Shown here piece after piece: positions 35,658 through 44,924 of a stretch of 64,000 nt of DNA (position 1 is the stretch's first letter; every line of letters begins with the position of its first letter). Source of the stretch: Bellilinea sp034411135 (GTDB lineage: Bacteria; Chloroflexota; Anaerolineae; Anaerolineales; Anaerolineaceae); contig DAOUMN010000042.1 of the NCBI GenBank assembly GCA_034411135.1, forward strand, positions 27,545 to 91,544, written 5' to 3'. A model generated the notes under the pieces. It saw only the letters and a program-made list of their open reading frames with translations. It was not told the origin of the DNA and searched no databases. The position numbers were made by a program, and so were the translations under genes.

Positions 35658-37331
35658 TCATGGATTTATCACTAACTGGAAGATCGCAGTTTGATAGGCT
35701 TGTAAAACCGGCAAAGGTTTGTAGGCTTCGAACCCACCAGTGGCAGGCACCGAAAGCTCGCTTGCGGGATGATCCCCGTATAATGAGGACAGGGTATATT
35801 CTCCCGGAATCAAACCATCCACGATCGTCAGTTGATACTCTGCGATGGGTTTGTCACTCAGGTTTATCACCACCAGCACCTGATCGTCCGCGCTTGTTCG
35901 CAAATATGCCAACACCTGACTATTGCCGCTTTCCAATGCCTTCAACAGTCCTTGCTGTAACGCGTTCGATTGTGCCCGCGCACGCAACAGGTGTTGATAA
36001 TGACGCAGTAGCGAATCCGGATTTTGCAATTGAACAACCACGTTCTTCTCGATGTAATCTGACTTTGGAAAAATCCACGGTGTGCCGTTAGTAAATCCAG
36101 CTTTAGACTCAGCCGACCAATGCATCGGCGTGCGAATATTTTTATGGTCACCCTGCCCGGTTAAACCGATTTCTTCGCCGTAGTAGATGAATGGCACTCC
36201 AGGACTGGTCAAATATATGGACGCCGCAACGCGCGCTTTGCCTTCATCGCCCATCATCACAGACATTACCCGGTCCTGATCATGATTGGTCAGGAAGATA
36301 CCCATTGTTCCAGGCGGGAATAGTTTGGTTTCGAAAGTCAACGTGTTGGTCAGTGATCCTGCGTTGCGGTTGTTCACACCACTGAGTATGGAGCGTGCAA
36401 GGTCAAAATTAAACACCATATCCAGTTCATCATTTTTAACGTAACGCACCGCTTCAAAACTATTCGACCAAACCTCACCCACCGTGACCGCCTGCGGGTT
36501 AATCGCCTTGTAAAAGGCAAAGAATGCTTCGAACCAGGCATGAGTCTGGTCTGTATTCTCTTGGTCACTGCCCTGCTCAATCAGATGCTTCGCGCCGTCC
36601 ACCCGAAAACCATCCAGACCGATCTCCTCCAACCAGAAACGTGCAATTTGCTGGATTTCATCTGTCACCACCGGATTTTGCAGGTTTAGGTCCGGCATCT
36701 GATCCCAAAAAAGGGCATAGTAATATTTCCCGTTCGATGACCGGTGCCAAACTTTTTGTCCCTGCGGACCAGAAAAACCGGGGTCTTTATCTGCCCAGAT
36801 GTAATAATCGTGAAAATTGGACTGGGCATCTTTGCCAGCCTCGAACCATGGGTGCTGGGTGGAAGTATGGTTGATGACAAAATCCATGATCACCCGGATA
36901 CCGCGCTTATGAGTCTCCTCAATTAATGCCTTAAAATCCTCCATTGTCCCATAATCCGGGTTTACCTGGTAATAATCCGTAACATCATAACCGTGATAGG
37001 AAGGAGAAGGGTGGATTGGCATCAGCCAGATAGCATCGATTCCCAGATCATCGCCCCGGCTGGGGTCACCATCGTTGAGATAATCCAATTTTTCGATTAT
37101 GCCACGAAAATCTCCAATACCATCCCCGTCACTGTCGTAAAAACTGCGCACGAAAATCTGGTAAAAAACCGCGCTTTTCCACCATTCCGAATGTTCGGAT
37201 GGTTGAATGGAGACGGTTTGTGTTAATTCTGGCGTCATGATTTCGGGGGGCGTGGGCTGAACAGACACGCAACCCGACAGAGCAAGCCAGATAAGACTTA
37301 ATAAAATTAAGATATGAGCCAGTTTATTCAT
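35658..37331 (-). CDS. GH13 lipoprotein alpha-glucosidase/amylase
   Basis: A 557-residue exported GH13 enzyme with signal peptide and lipobox LSGC (Cys21). WWKSAVFYQIFVRSFYDSDG and the GIGDFRGIIEKLDYL segment place it among oligo-1,6-glucosidase, trehalose synthase and amylase relatives. Catalytic residues: Asp245 (GFRVDGAKHL), Glu286 (TVGEVW) and Asp351 (TNHDQDR). It would cut alpha-glucans at the cell surface to feed the binding protein of the same operon. Its ATG overlaps the stop of the upstream GH13 gene by four bases. Confidence 0.93.
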   Translation of the reverse strand: MNKLAHILILLSLIWLALSGCVSVQPTPPEIMTPELTQTVSIQPSEHSEWWKSAVFYQIFVRSFYDSDGDGIGDFRGIIEKLDYLNDGDPSRGDDLGIDAIWLMPIHPSPSYHGYDVTDYYQVNPDYGTMEDFKALIEETHKRGIRVIMDFVINHTSTQHPWFEAGKDAQSNFHDYYIWADKDPGFSGPQGQKVWHRSSNGKYYYALFWDQMPDLNLQNPVVTDEIQQIARFWLEEIGLDGFRVDGAKHLIEQGSDQENTDQTHAWFEAFFAFYKAINPQAVTVGEVWSNSFEAVRYVKNDELDMVFNFDLARSILSGVNNRNAGSLTNTLTFETKLFPPGTMGIFLTNHDQDRVMSVMMGDEGKARVAASIYLTSPGVPFIYYGEEIGLTGQGDHKNIRTPMHWSAESKAGFTNGTPWIFPKSDYIEKNVVVQLQNPDSLLRHYQHLLRARAQSNALQQGLLKALESGNSQVLAYLRTSADDQVLVVINLSDKPIAEYQLTIVDGLIPGEYTLSSLYGDHPASELSVPATGGFEAYKPLPVLQAYQTAIFQLVINP

Positions 37332-39100
37332 TTACTTAGAATTGCTCCAGCTAACGGTGCCAGGGTCAAGTTCGAGTCGTTTTCACTGGATTGAACCAGT
37401 ACTTCTTCGCTGGTGGAAGCCGCGATTTGCCAGACACCCGGCAGAGGTATGACCTGCAAGCCGTCGCTCAAATTGAGGGCGATTAAGAATTCCTCGTTTT
37501 CCTGGCTGCGCTTGAAAACCAGCCAGGCATCTTCTACTTCAACCACATTGCGCGCGCCGCGGCGCAATGCGTTGGATTGGTGCCGCAGCCGGATCAAGGT
37601 CTTAAAATAGCGCAACAAATCCTGATCCTGTGCATCTCCCCAAATCATTGGTAAGCGCGACTCTTCCGGTACACCGCGCTCCCCCTGGCGCACATCGCGC
37701 TGCTGCGACAAGCCAACTTCAGTGCCGTAATAAATGACCGGCGGGCCCATCAGACTGAATTGCGCCAAGGTTGCCAGACGCAGCCGGCGTTGATCGTTTC
37801 TCGCAGCCCATAAGAAACGATTCATATCATGGTTATCCAAAAACGAAGGGCGGGAAAAATCAGTCGGAAAATACCGTTCATGCCGGTCAAGGAAACTGCT
37901 CAACTGGCGTGCGTTCCAACGTCCAAAAGCCATCGACTGACGTAAGGCTTCCAACAAAACAAAATCCAGGGTACCATCCAGCTGTCCGTAAAAAGTCAAC
38001 TGCACATCCGAAGGGTCAACAATTTCACCAAATGTCCAGCAATCCGGGTTTGCCTGGCGAGTAACCTGGCGGAATTCCGCCCAAAAATCCGGTGCAGGTC
38101 CAATGGCATAATCCACCCGATAGCCGTCCACTCCAAAATCCAGCCAGAACTTTGCCACATCCAGCATGAAACGACGCGCCTTTGGATTCCGCAGGTTCAG
38201 CTGGGGCAGACTTTTGACCCCAAAGAAGGTTTCGTATTCATCCGGGTAGGATTGGAAGGTGAACCAATCGCGGTAGGGGCTGAGCGGGTTATTTATCGCA
38301 TCCTGAAAACAGGGATGCCGGTTAGATATATGATTGGGTACCAGATCGAGTAAAATCCGCAGCCCTGCCCGGTGCGCCTCGTTCAACAAGTCGCGCAGGT
38401 CCTGTTTACTGCCCAGGCGTGGTTCGATGTCCATTAATTCGGTTGCATCGTAGCCGTGATGACTGGGACTGGGAAAAATTGGTGTTAGCCAAAGGGTATT
38501 GACACCCAAATCATGCAGATAATCAATTTTTTCGGTGATCCCGCGCAGCCTGCCACCATAAAAGCCATTTGGTGAAGATGGTGTCAGCCAGCTTCGATCC
38601 TTTCCAGGATAGAACCGGTCGGGGAAAATTTCGTAAACGATTGCATCGTGCGTCCAAGCTGGCAGTGGGTCGTTATCGACATAATACCCAAAATACCGTC
38701 CCTCGTCCGAAAGCACCTCACCGCGGTCGGGAATTTCCACACCAAAACAATAGCGCACCAGGCTGCCTACCGGAAGTCCTGGAATCACGGTTTCGTAGTG
38801 ACAGCGGTAGCCCCACAATACGGTATCCCACTCTGTGCGCATCAACTGCATTGGAGCAGCAAATCCTCGCTGGGCAATCCCGCTCTCGCCTAGGGGGTCT
38901 TCACCGTTACTCGTCCAGTAAACCCAGGCTCTACGGACATCATGAGCGGGTCCAACGCTCAAAGTCACGCGGACAGGTTGAGCGGGTAAAGGATCCAGTG
39001 GTTCGCGTTGAAAGTTATGGTAAACGCCACCCCTGAAGCCATATACCCGCTCCCGTTTCAGTTGTTCGGTTGCTAATGTGCCAAAAATGAAATCGTCCAC
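37328..39100 (-). CDS. Cytoplasmic GH13 neopullulanase/maltodextrin glucosidase
   Basis: A 590-residue protein without signal peptide. An N-terminal beta-sandwich of about 150 residues (RVTLSVGPAHDVRRAWVYW) comes before the barrel, as in neopullulanase and cyclomaltodextrinase. Catalytic residues are Asp330 (GYRVDYAIG), Glu359 (TFGEIVD) and Asp425 (LDNHDMNRF). It should split imported maltodextrins in the cytosol. The start is a GTG at 39100 with a modest AAGGT site. It follows malG closely, so transport and intracellular cleavage are coupled. Confidence 0.92.
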   Translation of the reverse strand: MDDFIFGTLATEQLKRERVYGFRGGVYHNFQREPLDPLPAQPVRVTLSVGPAHDVRRAWVYWTSNGEDPLGESGIAQRGFAAPMQLMRTEWDTVLWGYRCHYETVIPGLPVGSLVRYCFGVEIPDRGEVLSDEGRYFGYYVDNDPLPAWTHDAIVYEIFPDRFYPGKDRSWLTPSSPNGFYGGRLRGITEKIDYLHDLGVNTLWLTPIFPSPSHHGYDATELMDIEPRLGSKQDLRDLLNEAHRAGLRILLDLVPNHISNRHPCFQDAINNPLSPYRDWFTFQSYPDEYETFFGVKSLPQLNLRNPKARRFMLDVAKFWLDFGVDGYRVDYAIGPAPDFWAEFRQVTRQANPDCWTFGEIVDPSDVQLTFYGQLDGTLDFVLLEALRQSMAFGRWNARQLSSFLDRHERYFPTDFSRPSFLDNHDMNRFLWAARNDQRRLRLATLAQFSLMGPPVIYYGTEVGLSQQRDVRQGERGVPEESRLPMIWGDAQDQDLLRYFKTLIRLRHQSNALRRGARNVVEVEDAWLVFKRSQENEEFLIALNLSDGLQVIPLPGVWQIAASTSEEVLVQSSENDSNLTLAPLAGAILSK

Positions 39101-39123
39101 AAACTAACCTTACATCGCAAGTA

Positions 39124-39969
39124 TTAACCTTTGACGCCACCCACCGTCAAGCCGGATTCGAAATAACGATTGAGCGCCAGGTACACCAATACAGTCGGGA
39201 TGACCACAATCACCGCCCCGGCTGCAAACTGTCCCCACGGTACCGCCACGCTGTTGGCAAGCGAATACAGCGCAGGCACCGCCAGTTTGACCGAGTCCGG
39301 GGCAGGCACAAGCACGGAAGAGAAGATGAAATCGCCCCAACCCGTCATGAAAGCCAGAATGGCTGTCACAGCCAGTGCAGGACGCGCCAAAGGCAGGGCA
39401 ATCAAAAAGAAGGCTTGCACTGGCGTTGTTCCATCGATCTGCGCTGCTTCTTCCAAATCAATTGGTATGGTGTCAAAATAACCTTTTAGATTCCATGTGC
39501 AGAAAACCAACGTGGCAGAGGTGAAAGCCATCACCAAACCAGCATGCTTTCCATACAAACCAATGGCAGTCAACACCTGGGCAATCGCTACCAGGGAAAG
39601 GATTCCCGGAAAAGTCGAGATGGCAAGCAGGAAGATCAGGAAAAATTCACGCCCGCGAAAACGGAAACGCGACAGCGCAAACGCCGCTGAAGTGCACACG
39701 ATCAGGCTGGCAATTGTGGTAATCGCCGCGACCTTGAAACTGTTGGTCAGCCAAGTCAGGTAGGGTCGCTCAAACAACATGAAGCGGAAGTTTTCGAAAC
39801 TCCACTCCACCGGAAAAAACATCCCCGGTAAGCTGAGGGTGTATAAACGTCCGCCAGCCCGCCCGGAAGCCAGAATCGCGAACCAAACCGGATAGAGCGC
39901 AAAAATCACGGCCATCACCAGAAACACGTACTGCATTATTCGTACACTAAGAGAGGTTTTCTTGATCAT
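39124..39969 (-). CDS. Sugar ABC transporter permease, MalG type
   Basis: A 281-residue inner-membrane permease with six predicted helices. The EAA loop (EEAAQIDGTTPVQAFFLIAL) binds the ATPase subunit. It pairs with the MalF-type permease, whose stop codon overlaps this ATG by four bases (ATGA). With the MalE-type lipoprotein it forms a CUT1-family importer for maltose or maltodextrin, judged from the glycosidases in the same operon. Confidence 0.94.
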   Translation of the reverse strand: MIKKTSLSVRIMQYVFLVMAVIFALYPVWFAILASGRAGGRLYTLSLPGMFFPVEWSFENFRFMLFERPYLTWLTNSFKVAAITTIASLIVCTSAAFALSRFRFRGREFFLIFLLAISTFPGILSLVAIAQVLTAIGLYGKHAGLVMAFTSATLVFCTWNLKGYFDTIPIDLEEAAQIDGTTPVQAFFLIALPLARPALAVTAILAFMTGWGDFIFSSVLVPAPDSVKLAVPALYSLANSVAVPWGQFAAGAVIVVIPTVLVYLALNRYFESGLTVGGVKG

Positions 39970-41186
39970 GATTCGTACGCTCCTTTCGTGATTCTCGTGA
40001 TCCGCAGGCTATACAGGGTTGCCAGGAACAGCATGATGAAGATCAATACAGCAAACGCCGTCGCCCGACCGTAGTTTTGCAGCTGGTAAATTTGGCGGTA
40101 GGCATACACCATTACAAATTCCGTTGCACCGGGTGTATCAGCGCCTGCCAGAGGTCCACCAGCAGTAATCGCGTAAGCCGTGCCGAACATCTGAAACGCG
40201 GTAATCGAAGTCAAGACCGTGGCGGGCAGCACAGCCGGGCGGATCAAGGGCAAGGTGATATTACGCAACTGCACCCACCAGTTTGCGCCATCCACCTCTG
40301 CCGCTTCGTATAACTCGACCGGAATCGATTGTAACGCGCCAAGAATGGCAACCATAAAGAATGGATAGGAAAACCACAGGTCAGCCAGCACAACCACAGC
40401 AAACGCACTGACCGGATTTTGCAACCAGATCGGACCTTCAACGCCGATCAATGTCAGCAACTGGTTGATTGTCCCTTGCTGACGGAAGAGGAATTGCCAA
40501 ACCAGCGCCATCAGAATCGCAACCGAGGAAGCACCCCATGGAACAAACAACGCCACCCGGAAGAAGGTCTTGCCTTTTAACCGATTGTCATTGAGGATTA
40601 ATGCCAGCGCAAGACCAAACAAGAAGGTCAGCGGAACGCGGATGGCAACGAACAGGATCGTCCGCATGACCACGATAATGAACGGCCCGGTTTTCATTAA
40701 CTGATCGATTGCCGCCCGCAGCGAGATCAAATATGCCAAACCTGCTACCAGAGCAATCGCGATCAGCCAAACCATTCCAGAGGAAAGCGGTCGTTCTATT
40801 TCCCGGTCAAATCGCCGGTTAACATAAACCGCTGCAATCAACGGTGTAAACACCAGGAAAATTTTGCCAAATGCCAGCAATCCATCCGCGGCAAATAATT
40901 TTCCAAGCAACGCTTGATAATTGGCAAACAGGGGATCTGCCAGGCGATAGGGTGAGCCCAAGCCTCCCTGGGCTCCTTGACGAAATTGAGGCCAGCACAA
41001 TGGATCGAGAATTCCGGTCAGGACAACATCGCAGTCTGGTTTGGGGCGGAATTTATTCCGATTGGTGAATGAGACGTAGGTGTTCAAAACAATTGGGTAC
41101 ACATTGAAGATCAAAATACCAATAATGGTTGGTAACAAAAACAAAGCGATGGTTAGACCTTTTCGGCTACCTTTCCAGGTGACCAT
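39966..41186 (-). CDS. Sugar ABC transporter permease, MalF type
   Basis: A 406-residue permease, longer than usual CUT1 MalF-type subunits of about 290-300 residues because of additional hydrophobic segments and a soluble loop between the first helix and the core (residues of about 35-190). The EAA loop is YEAAEVDGANWWVQLRNIT. The ATG at 41186 has a GAGGAG site. It is separated from malE by 95 bases that hold a strong terminator-like hairpin. It acts with MalG to import glucan fragments. Confidence 0.93.
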   Translation of the reverse strand: MVTWKGSRKGLTIALFLLPTIIGILIFNVYPIVLNTYVSFTNRNKFRPKPDCDVVLTGILDPLCWPQFRQGAQGGLGSPYRLADPLFANYQALLGKLFAADGLLAFGKIFLVFTPLIAAVYVNRRFDREIERPLSSGMVWLIAIALVAGLAYLISLRAAIDQLMKTGPFIIVVMRTILFVAIRVPLTFLFGLALALILNDNRLKGKTFFRVALFVPWGASSVAILMALVWQFLFRQQGTINQLLTLIGVEGPIWLQNPVSAFAVVVLADLWFSYPFFMVAILGALQSIPVELYEAAEVDGANWWVQLRNITLPLIRPAVLPATVLTSITAFQMFGTAYAITAGGPLAGADTPGATEFVMVYAYRQIYQLQNYGRATAFAVLIFIMLFLATLYSLRITRITKGAYES

Positions 41187-41224
41187 AGCGGACTCCTCTC
41201 TCCATTATTTTTTGAGCAATGGAT

Positions 41225-41264
41225 ATAAAAAAAGGAAGAGGGAGAGCCAGAATTGGCTCTCCCT
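41225..41264 (-). terminator. Intercistronic terminator between malE and malF
   Basis: On the minus strand AGGGAGAGCCA and TGGCTCTCCCT form an 11-base stem with a four-base loop, 18 bases after the malE stop. A T-rich tract (seven T in a row) follows. It should end most transcripts after malE and let some through to malF. Confidence 0.85.
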
Positions 41265-41281
41265 GTCGTGCGAAAAGAGGT

Positions 41282-42583
41282 TTACTTCATGCCCGCAACG
41301 GCTTCTTCGATGGCAGCCTGGGCTTCGCTCAAGGCAGTTTGCGGATCCTGAGCGCCGGTCCAAATGGCGGCAGAGGCGCGACCCACCGGACCCCATTGAG
41401 CCGAGGAGAACGGCGATGGGGACATAGGCACACCGATAGCCAGGGCATTGCCGAAACCAACTACGGCTGGCAACTGGGAAACTTCCGGATCTTCCAGGGC
41501 GGCCGTCTGGGCAGGGATGGTTTTGTTAATCAGAGCCAGTTTCTTCTGCACCTCGGCACTGGTGAAGTACTTCATCACTTCCAGAGCAACTTCGGCGCGG
41601 CCGCGATCCACAGCGTTTTTGCTCAGCATGAGGGTCTTGATACCGACAAAAGGTTTACCCATTGCAACCACCGAATAATCCACGCCGGCTTCCTCGAGCC
41701 CGGCAATCGCCCATGGGCCTGTCCACCACATACCTACTTTGCCTTCCTGCAGGGCGGCATTGCAGATGTCGTAACTGTTTTCTGCCAGGGAGACGGCTTT
41801 CAGTTTCACCAGCCATTCTGCCGCAGCCAGTGCTTCGGGAGTATTCATGTAAGCCATGCCTTCTTCATCCACATAGGAAGGGATGCCGAAGCCGAAGTAA
41901 ATCGGAGACATGTGGTAGGCATCTTCAGCGCCGAAACCCTGGTTGCAGATCAGAGCGTTGCCGGTATCCGCCTTGAACTTCTCAGCCTTTGCCAGCAAGT
42001 CGTCCCACGCAAACGGATCAGTGGGCAGATATTCATCGGTCACCACGGCTTTGTTGGCAACCAATCCAATACCTTCCATGGTCTCCGGCAGTGCCCAAAT
42101 CATGTCCTGCCAGACAACACCGTTGATGCCCGACTCGGTATAAATGGACTCGAGATATGCCTTGTCGATGCCAAAATCACCCAGAGCAACGATATTCCCA
42201 GCCAGGGCTTGTTCACCGATTTTGTCATTCGCCCAACCGATGATATCGGGACCCTCGCCAGCCGGGATGGCTACATTCAAAGCATTGCCAACATCTTCCG
42301 GTTTGGACAGGTCGATCTTGACACCCGGATTGGCAGCTTCAAAATCCCGGAAAGCTTGCGTGATGGCTTCCAGATATTTACCGTCCCACTGGTGCCAGAT
42401 GGTAATGGTTACCTGTTCGGCAGACGGGGGAGTGGTGGGTTGCTCCGGAGCTGTGGTGGCTTGCGCGGATGGTTGGGTCGGCTGTGAAGGCGCAGTGGTC
42501 GGCGTGGCAGCTGGCTGGCAAGCCGACAGAATGAACGCGGCGATCAGCAGAATGCCGATCAAGGGCATAACTTTCTTAGTCAT
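41282..42583 (-). CDS. Maltodextrin-type ABC transporter binding lipoprotein
   Basis: A 433-residue family 1 extracellular solute-binding protein. Signal peptide and lipobox LSAC (Cys22) come first, then a Pro/Thr/Ala/Gln-rich linker (residues of about 23-50), then VTITIWHQWDGKYLEAITQAF, the usual start of the domain. The ATG at 42583 follows GGAGGAAAAG; an in-frame GTG at 42700 would add 39 codons and hide the signal peptide, so it is rejected. It captures alpha-glucan oligomers for MalF and MalG. Most expressed gene of the operon if the following hairpin works. Confidence 0.95.
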   Translation of the reverse strand: MTKKVMPLIGILLIAAFILSACQPAATPTTAPSQPTQPSAQATTAPEQPTTPPSAEQVTITIWHQWDGKYLEAITQAFRDFEAANPGVKIDLSKPEDVGNALNVAIPAGEGPDIIGWANDKIGEQALAGNIVALGDFGIDKAYLESIYTESGINGVVWQDMIWALPETMEGIGLVANKAVVTDEYLPTDPFAWDDLLAKAEKFKADTGNALICNQGFGAEDAYHMSPIYFGFGIPSYVDEEGMAYMNTPEALAAAEWLVKLKAVSLAENSYDICNAALQEGKVGMWWTGPWAIAGLEEAGVDYSVVAMGKPFVGIKTLMLSKNAVDRGRAEVALEVMKYFTSAEVQKKLALINKTIPAQTAALEDPEVSQLPAVVGFGNALAIGVPMSPSPFSSAQWGPVGRASAAIWTGAQDPQTALSEAQAAIEEAVAGMK

Positions 42584-42614
42584 CTTTTCCTCCATATTTT
42601 GGTTGCTGTTTTTG

Positions 42615-42650
42615 CCCTCACTAGAGGGAAACCCTTTTATGTAAGGGTTT
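42615..42650. repeat. Two adjacent inverted repeats in the malE leader
   Basis: CCCTC/GAGGG (42615-42628, four-base loop) lies next to AAACCCTT/AAGGGTTT (42629-42650, six-base loop), upstream of malE. They could be an operator, an mRNA 5' stabiliser or a weak terminator of the ROK gene. Confidence 0.5.
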
Positions 42651-42712
42651 TTTAGAAACAAGAGATACTCCCGAAAGACATGGCTCGCTCTGTAAACCAC
42701 CTCCTTTCAAAT

Positions 42713-43936
42713 TCAACTCGATTCGGCGACTCGATGTAAGCTCATTGATATTGCCTGGGCTATTGCACCCATGCCAGAGGAACGTCTGCCCAACACGGCA
42801 GCCGTGATATCGACTGCCTGAGAAGCAACCAACAAACTGCGTTGCTTGACCGTTTTCCGGACTGGATCCAGCAGCAAATCACCAACCTGGGCAACTCCAC
42901 CACCGATCACCACCATAGATGGGTTGAACAAATTAACCATGCTGGCAATCGCGGTGCCGAGAAAATACCCCGCTTCTTGCACCAGGCGCTGGGAGAGATG
43001 ATCCCCCTTACGGGCAGCCACGATCACTTCTCGGGCAGTGATCGAATCCAGTGAAGGTATTTCACTTAGGGAGGTCCGCTCACCGCGCCGCACCGCCTGG
43101 ACAGCTTTTCGCGCAATTGCCCTGCCGCCTGCCAATGCTTCCAGGCATCCTCGGTTGCCACAAGTGCACAACGGCCCATTTTCTTCGATCGTAATATGAC
43201 CGATCTCACCTGCGCAGCCTGTACTGCCGCGATAGATTTGTCCGTCGATGAGCAATCCAGCGCCAATACCAGTGCCCACTTTGATATACGCCAGGTTTTT
43301 GACGCCACGTCCTGCACCGTACGCCCACTCACCTAATGCACCAAATTCTGCATCATTACCAAGTGTTATCGGGCAACCCCAGGCGTTTTGCAGCCATTGG
43401 CGTATCGGAAAACGATCCCAACCGGGCATGATCGGTGGTCCACTGACCATTCCCGCGTCGGTGACGATCGGTCCAGGTACACCAACCGCGATCGAACAAA
43501 TGCGCGATAAATCCATACCCAGCTTTTCCAGCCAGGATTTCATCAGGCTGTCTACGTAGGAGAGACAAACCTCCGGTCCTTGCAGAATATCCAGCGGTGC
43601 ACTGATTTCATCTAAAACTTTGGCAAGATAATCTGCAAGGATTAACGTAACATGCGTGGCACCAATATCCACGCCAATCACCAATCCGCCTTTTGGATTG
43701 ATTTCGAGGAAAATGGGACGCCGACCGCCAGATGTCCCCCCATTGGTTTCACGTACCAAACCAGCCAGAATCAAATCACCAACAATCGCAGTTACGGCTG
43801 CGCGGGTTAACCCCAATTCACGGGATAGTTCGATCCGGGAAATCCCCATCGGGCTGAAACGGATCAAATCAAGAGCAACATGTTTGTTAAGGTTCTTAAC
43901 ACTTGATTTGGGTACCTGCCAAACAGTAGTTGTCAC
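42713..43936 (-). CDS. ROK-family transcriptional regulator
   Basis: A 407-residue NagC/XylR/Mlc-like protein. A winged helix-turn-helix is at about residues 18-75 (GISRIELSRELGLTRAAVT). The sugar-kinase-like domain follows, with IGVDIGATHVTLILAD, NDAEFGALGEWAYG and the zinc-binding CTCGNRGCLEALAGG. Such repressors bind a sugar or sugar phosphate and then leave the DNA. It is the first gene on the minus strand of the glucan operon and so likely controls it and itself. It ends 130 bases before malE. Confidence 0.95.
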   Translation of the reverse strand: MTTTVWQVPKSSVKNLNKHVALDLIRFSPMGISRIELSRELGLTRAAVTAIVGDLILAGLVRETNGGTSGGRRPIFLEINPKGGLVIGVDIGATHVTLILADYLAKVLDEISAPLDILQGPEVCLSYVDSLMKSWLEKLGMDLSRICSIAVGVPGPIVTDAGMVSGPPIMPGWDRFPIRQWLQNAWGCPITLGNDAEFGALGEWAYGAGRGVKNLAYIKVGTGIGAGLLIDGQIYRGSTGCAGEIGHITIEENGPLCTCGNRGCLEALAGGRAIARKAVQAVRRGERTSLSEIPSLDSITAREVIVAARKGDHLSQRLVQEAGYFLGTAIASMVNLFNPSMVVIGGGVAQVGDLLLDPVRKTVKQRSLLVASQAVDITAAVLGRRSSGMGAIAQAISMSLHRVAESS

Positions 43937-43966
43937 AGCCGTCCCTATCCCCGATTTCTTGATACG

Positions 43967-43994
43967 ATTATAACATTATCGGGAAAAATGTCAA
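43967..43994 (-). promoter_or_regulatory. Consensus promoter of the ROK-mal operon
   Basis: On the minus strand TTGACA and TATAAT, both perfect, are 16 bases apart. A near-palindrome TCAAGTAACTTAA (43991-44003) overlaps the -35, and CCCGAT/ATCGGG (43950-43955, 43978-43983) flank the -10. Both are candidate ROK operators. Confidence 0.75.
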
Positions 43995-44075
43995 GTAACT
44001 TAACATAAATATTGTTTTGGCACCCTTCAAATGTCCATACATGCACAATTATACCATTTTGCAGCACTTATTCGT

Positions 44076-44081
44076 TATAAT
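44076..44081 (+). promoter_or_regulatory. -10 box seven bases from the lipoate ligase start
   Basis: TATAAT is followed by CAACCTT and the ATG at 44089, with no ribosome binding site. A leaderless mRNA is likely. Confidence 0.5.
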
Positions 44082-44088
44082 CAACCTT

Positions 44089-44916
44089 ATGCACACCCCC
44101 GATCAATGGCGTCTCATCAAATCCACCCCTGCCTCCGGCGCCTGGAATATGGCACTCGACGAGGCTATTCTGGAATCCACTGCTGCGGGCAAATCACCAC
44201 CTACCCTGCGTTTATACGCCTGGGAACCGGCCTGCCTCTCGCTCGGCTACGCGCAACCATTTAAGGATGTTGATCTGCGCTCCTTGCTGGAACATGGCTG
44301 GGATGTGGTACGCCGCCCAACCGGTGGTCGGGCAATTCTGCATATCGATGAATTAACCTATGCTGTTATTGCCCCGCAAAACGAGCCGCGCGTTGCCGGG
44401 ACAATTCTGGAAAGTTATCGCCGTCTTTCTGTTGCGCTAGTCGAGGCCTTGCGTCAAATTGGACTGCCGGCAGCCGCCGACAAGGAATATCCACTTCCGC
44501 AGGGAAGCCAGCTCAACGGAGCGGTGTGTTTTGAAGTCCCATCCAATTATGAGATCACTGCCAATGGAAAAAAATTGATTGGCAGTGCTCAGGCGCGCCG
44601 GTTTAAAGGTGTGCTTCAGCATGGCTCCTTGCCGTTGTATGGCAACCTGGCGCGGATCACCATGGCGCTGTCATTCAGCAACGAAATGGAACGCAAGCAA
44701 GCCGCCCGCCGCCTCTTGGAACATGCCACGACCGTCGAGACGGTTCTAGGATACCCAATAAGTTGGGATCAGGCGGCTTTAGCCTTCGAGCGCGCCTTCT
44801 CGACCATCCTCGGGCTTGAATTAATCGAGGGAGAACCAACAGCCGAAGAACTTCATTGCGCTGAAACCCTGTTCGTTGAAAAATACGCTCATCCAAGCTG
44901 GACAGAGCGAATTTAA
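44089..44916 (+). CDS. Lipoate-protein ligase A family protein
   Basis: A 275-residue member of the biotin/lipoate ligase fold. RRPTGGRAILH is the substrate-binding loop and NGKKLIGSAQARR carries the conserved lysine. It joins lipoate or octanoate to lipoyl domains such as GcvH or 2-oxoacid dehydrogenase E2; the SHMT-GcvT fusion in this window would need a lipoylated GcvH. Members of the family also include octanoyltransferases (LipM), which are hard to tell apart here. An upstream ATG at 44017 would put the promoter inside the gene and is rejected. Convergent with the DUF4230 gene. Confidence 0.88.
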   Translation: MHTPDQWRLIKSTPASGAWNMALDEAILESTAAGKSPPTLRLYAWEPACLSLGYAQPFKDVDLRSLLEHGWDVVRRPTGGRAILHIDELTYAVIAPQNEPRVAGTILESYRRLSVALVEALRQIGLPAAADKEYPLPQGSQLNGAVCFEVPSNYEITANGKKLIGSAQARRFKGVLQHGSLPLYGNLARITMALSFSNEMERKQAARRLLEHATTVETVLGYPISWDQAALAFERAFSTILGLELIEGEPTAEELHCAETLFVEKYAHPSWTERI

Positions 44917-44924
44917 CTCACCAA

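Noticed and set aside
41219..42487. A 422-codon open frame on the plus strand across malE
   Set aside because: It is antisense to a clear binding-protein gene with signal peptide and ribosome binding site. The predicted protein matches no family and follows from the codon bias of malE.
42584..42700. A 39-codon N-terminal extension of malE from a GTG at 42700
   Set aside because: It would bury the signal peptide and lipobox. The ATG at 42583 has its own GGAGGA site.
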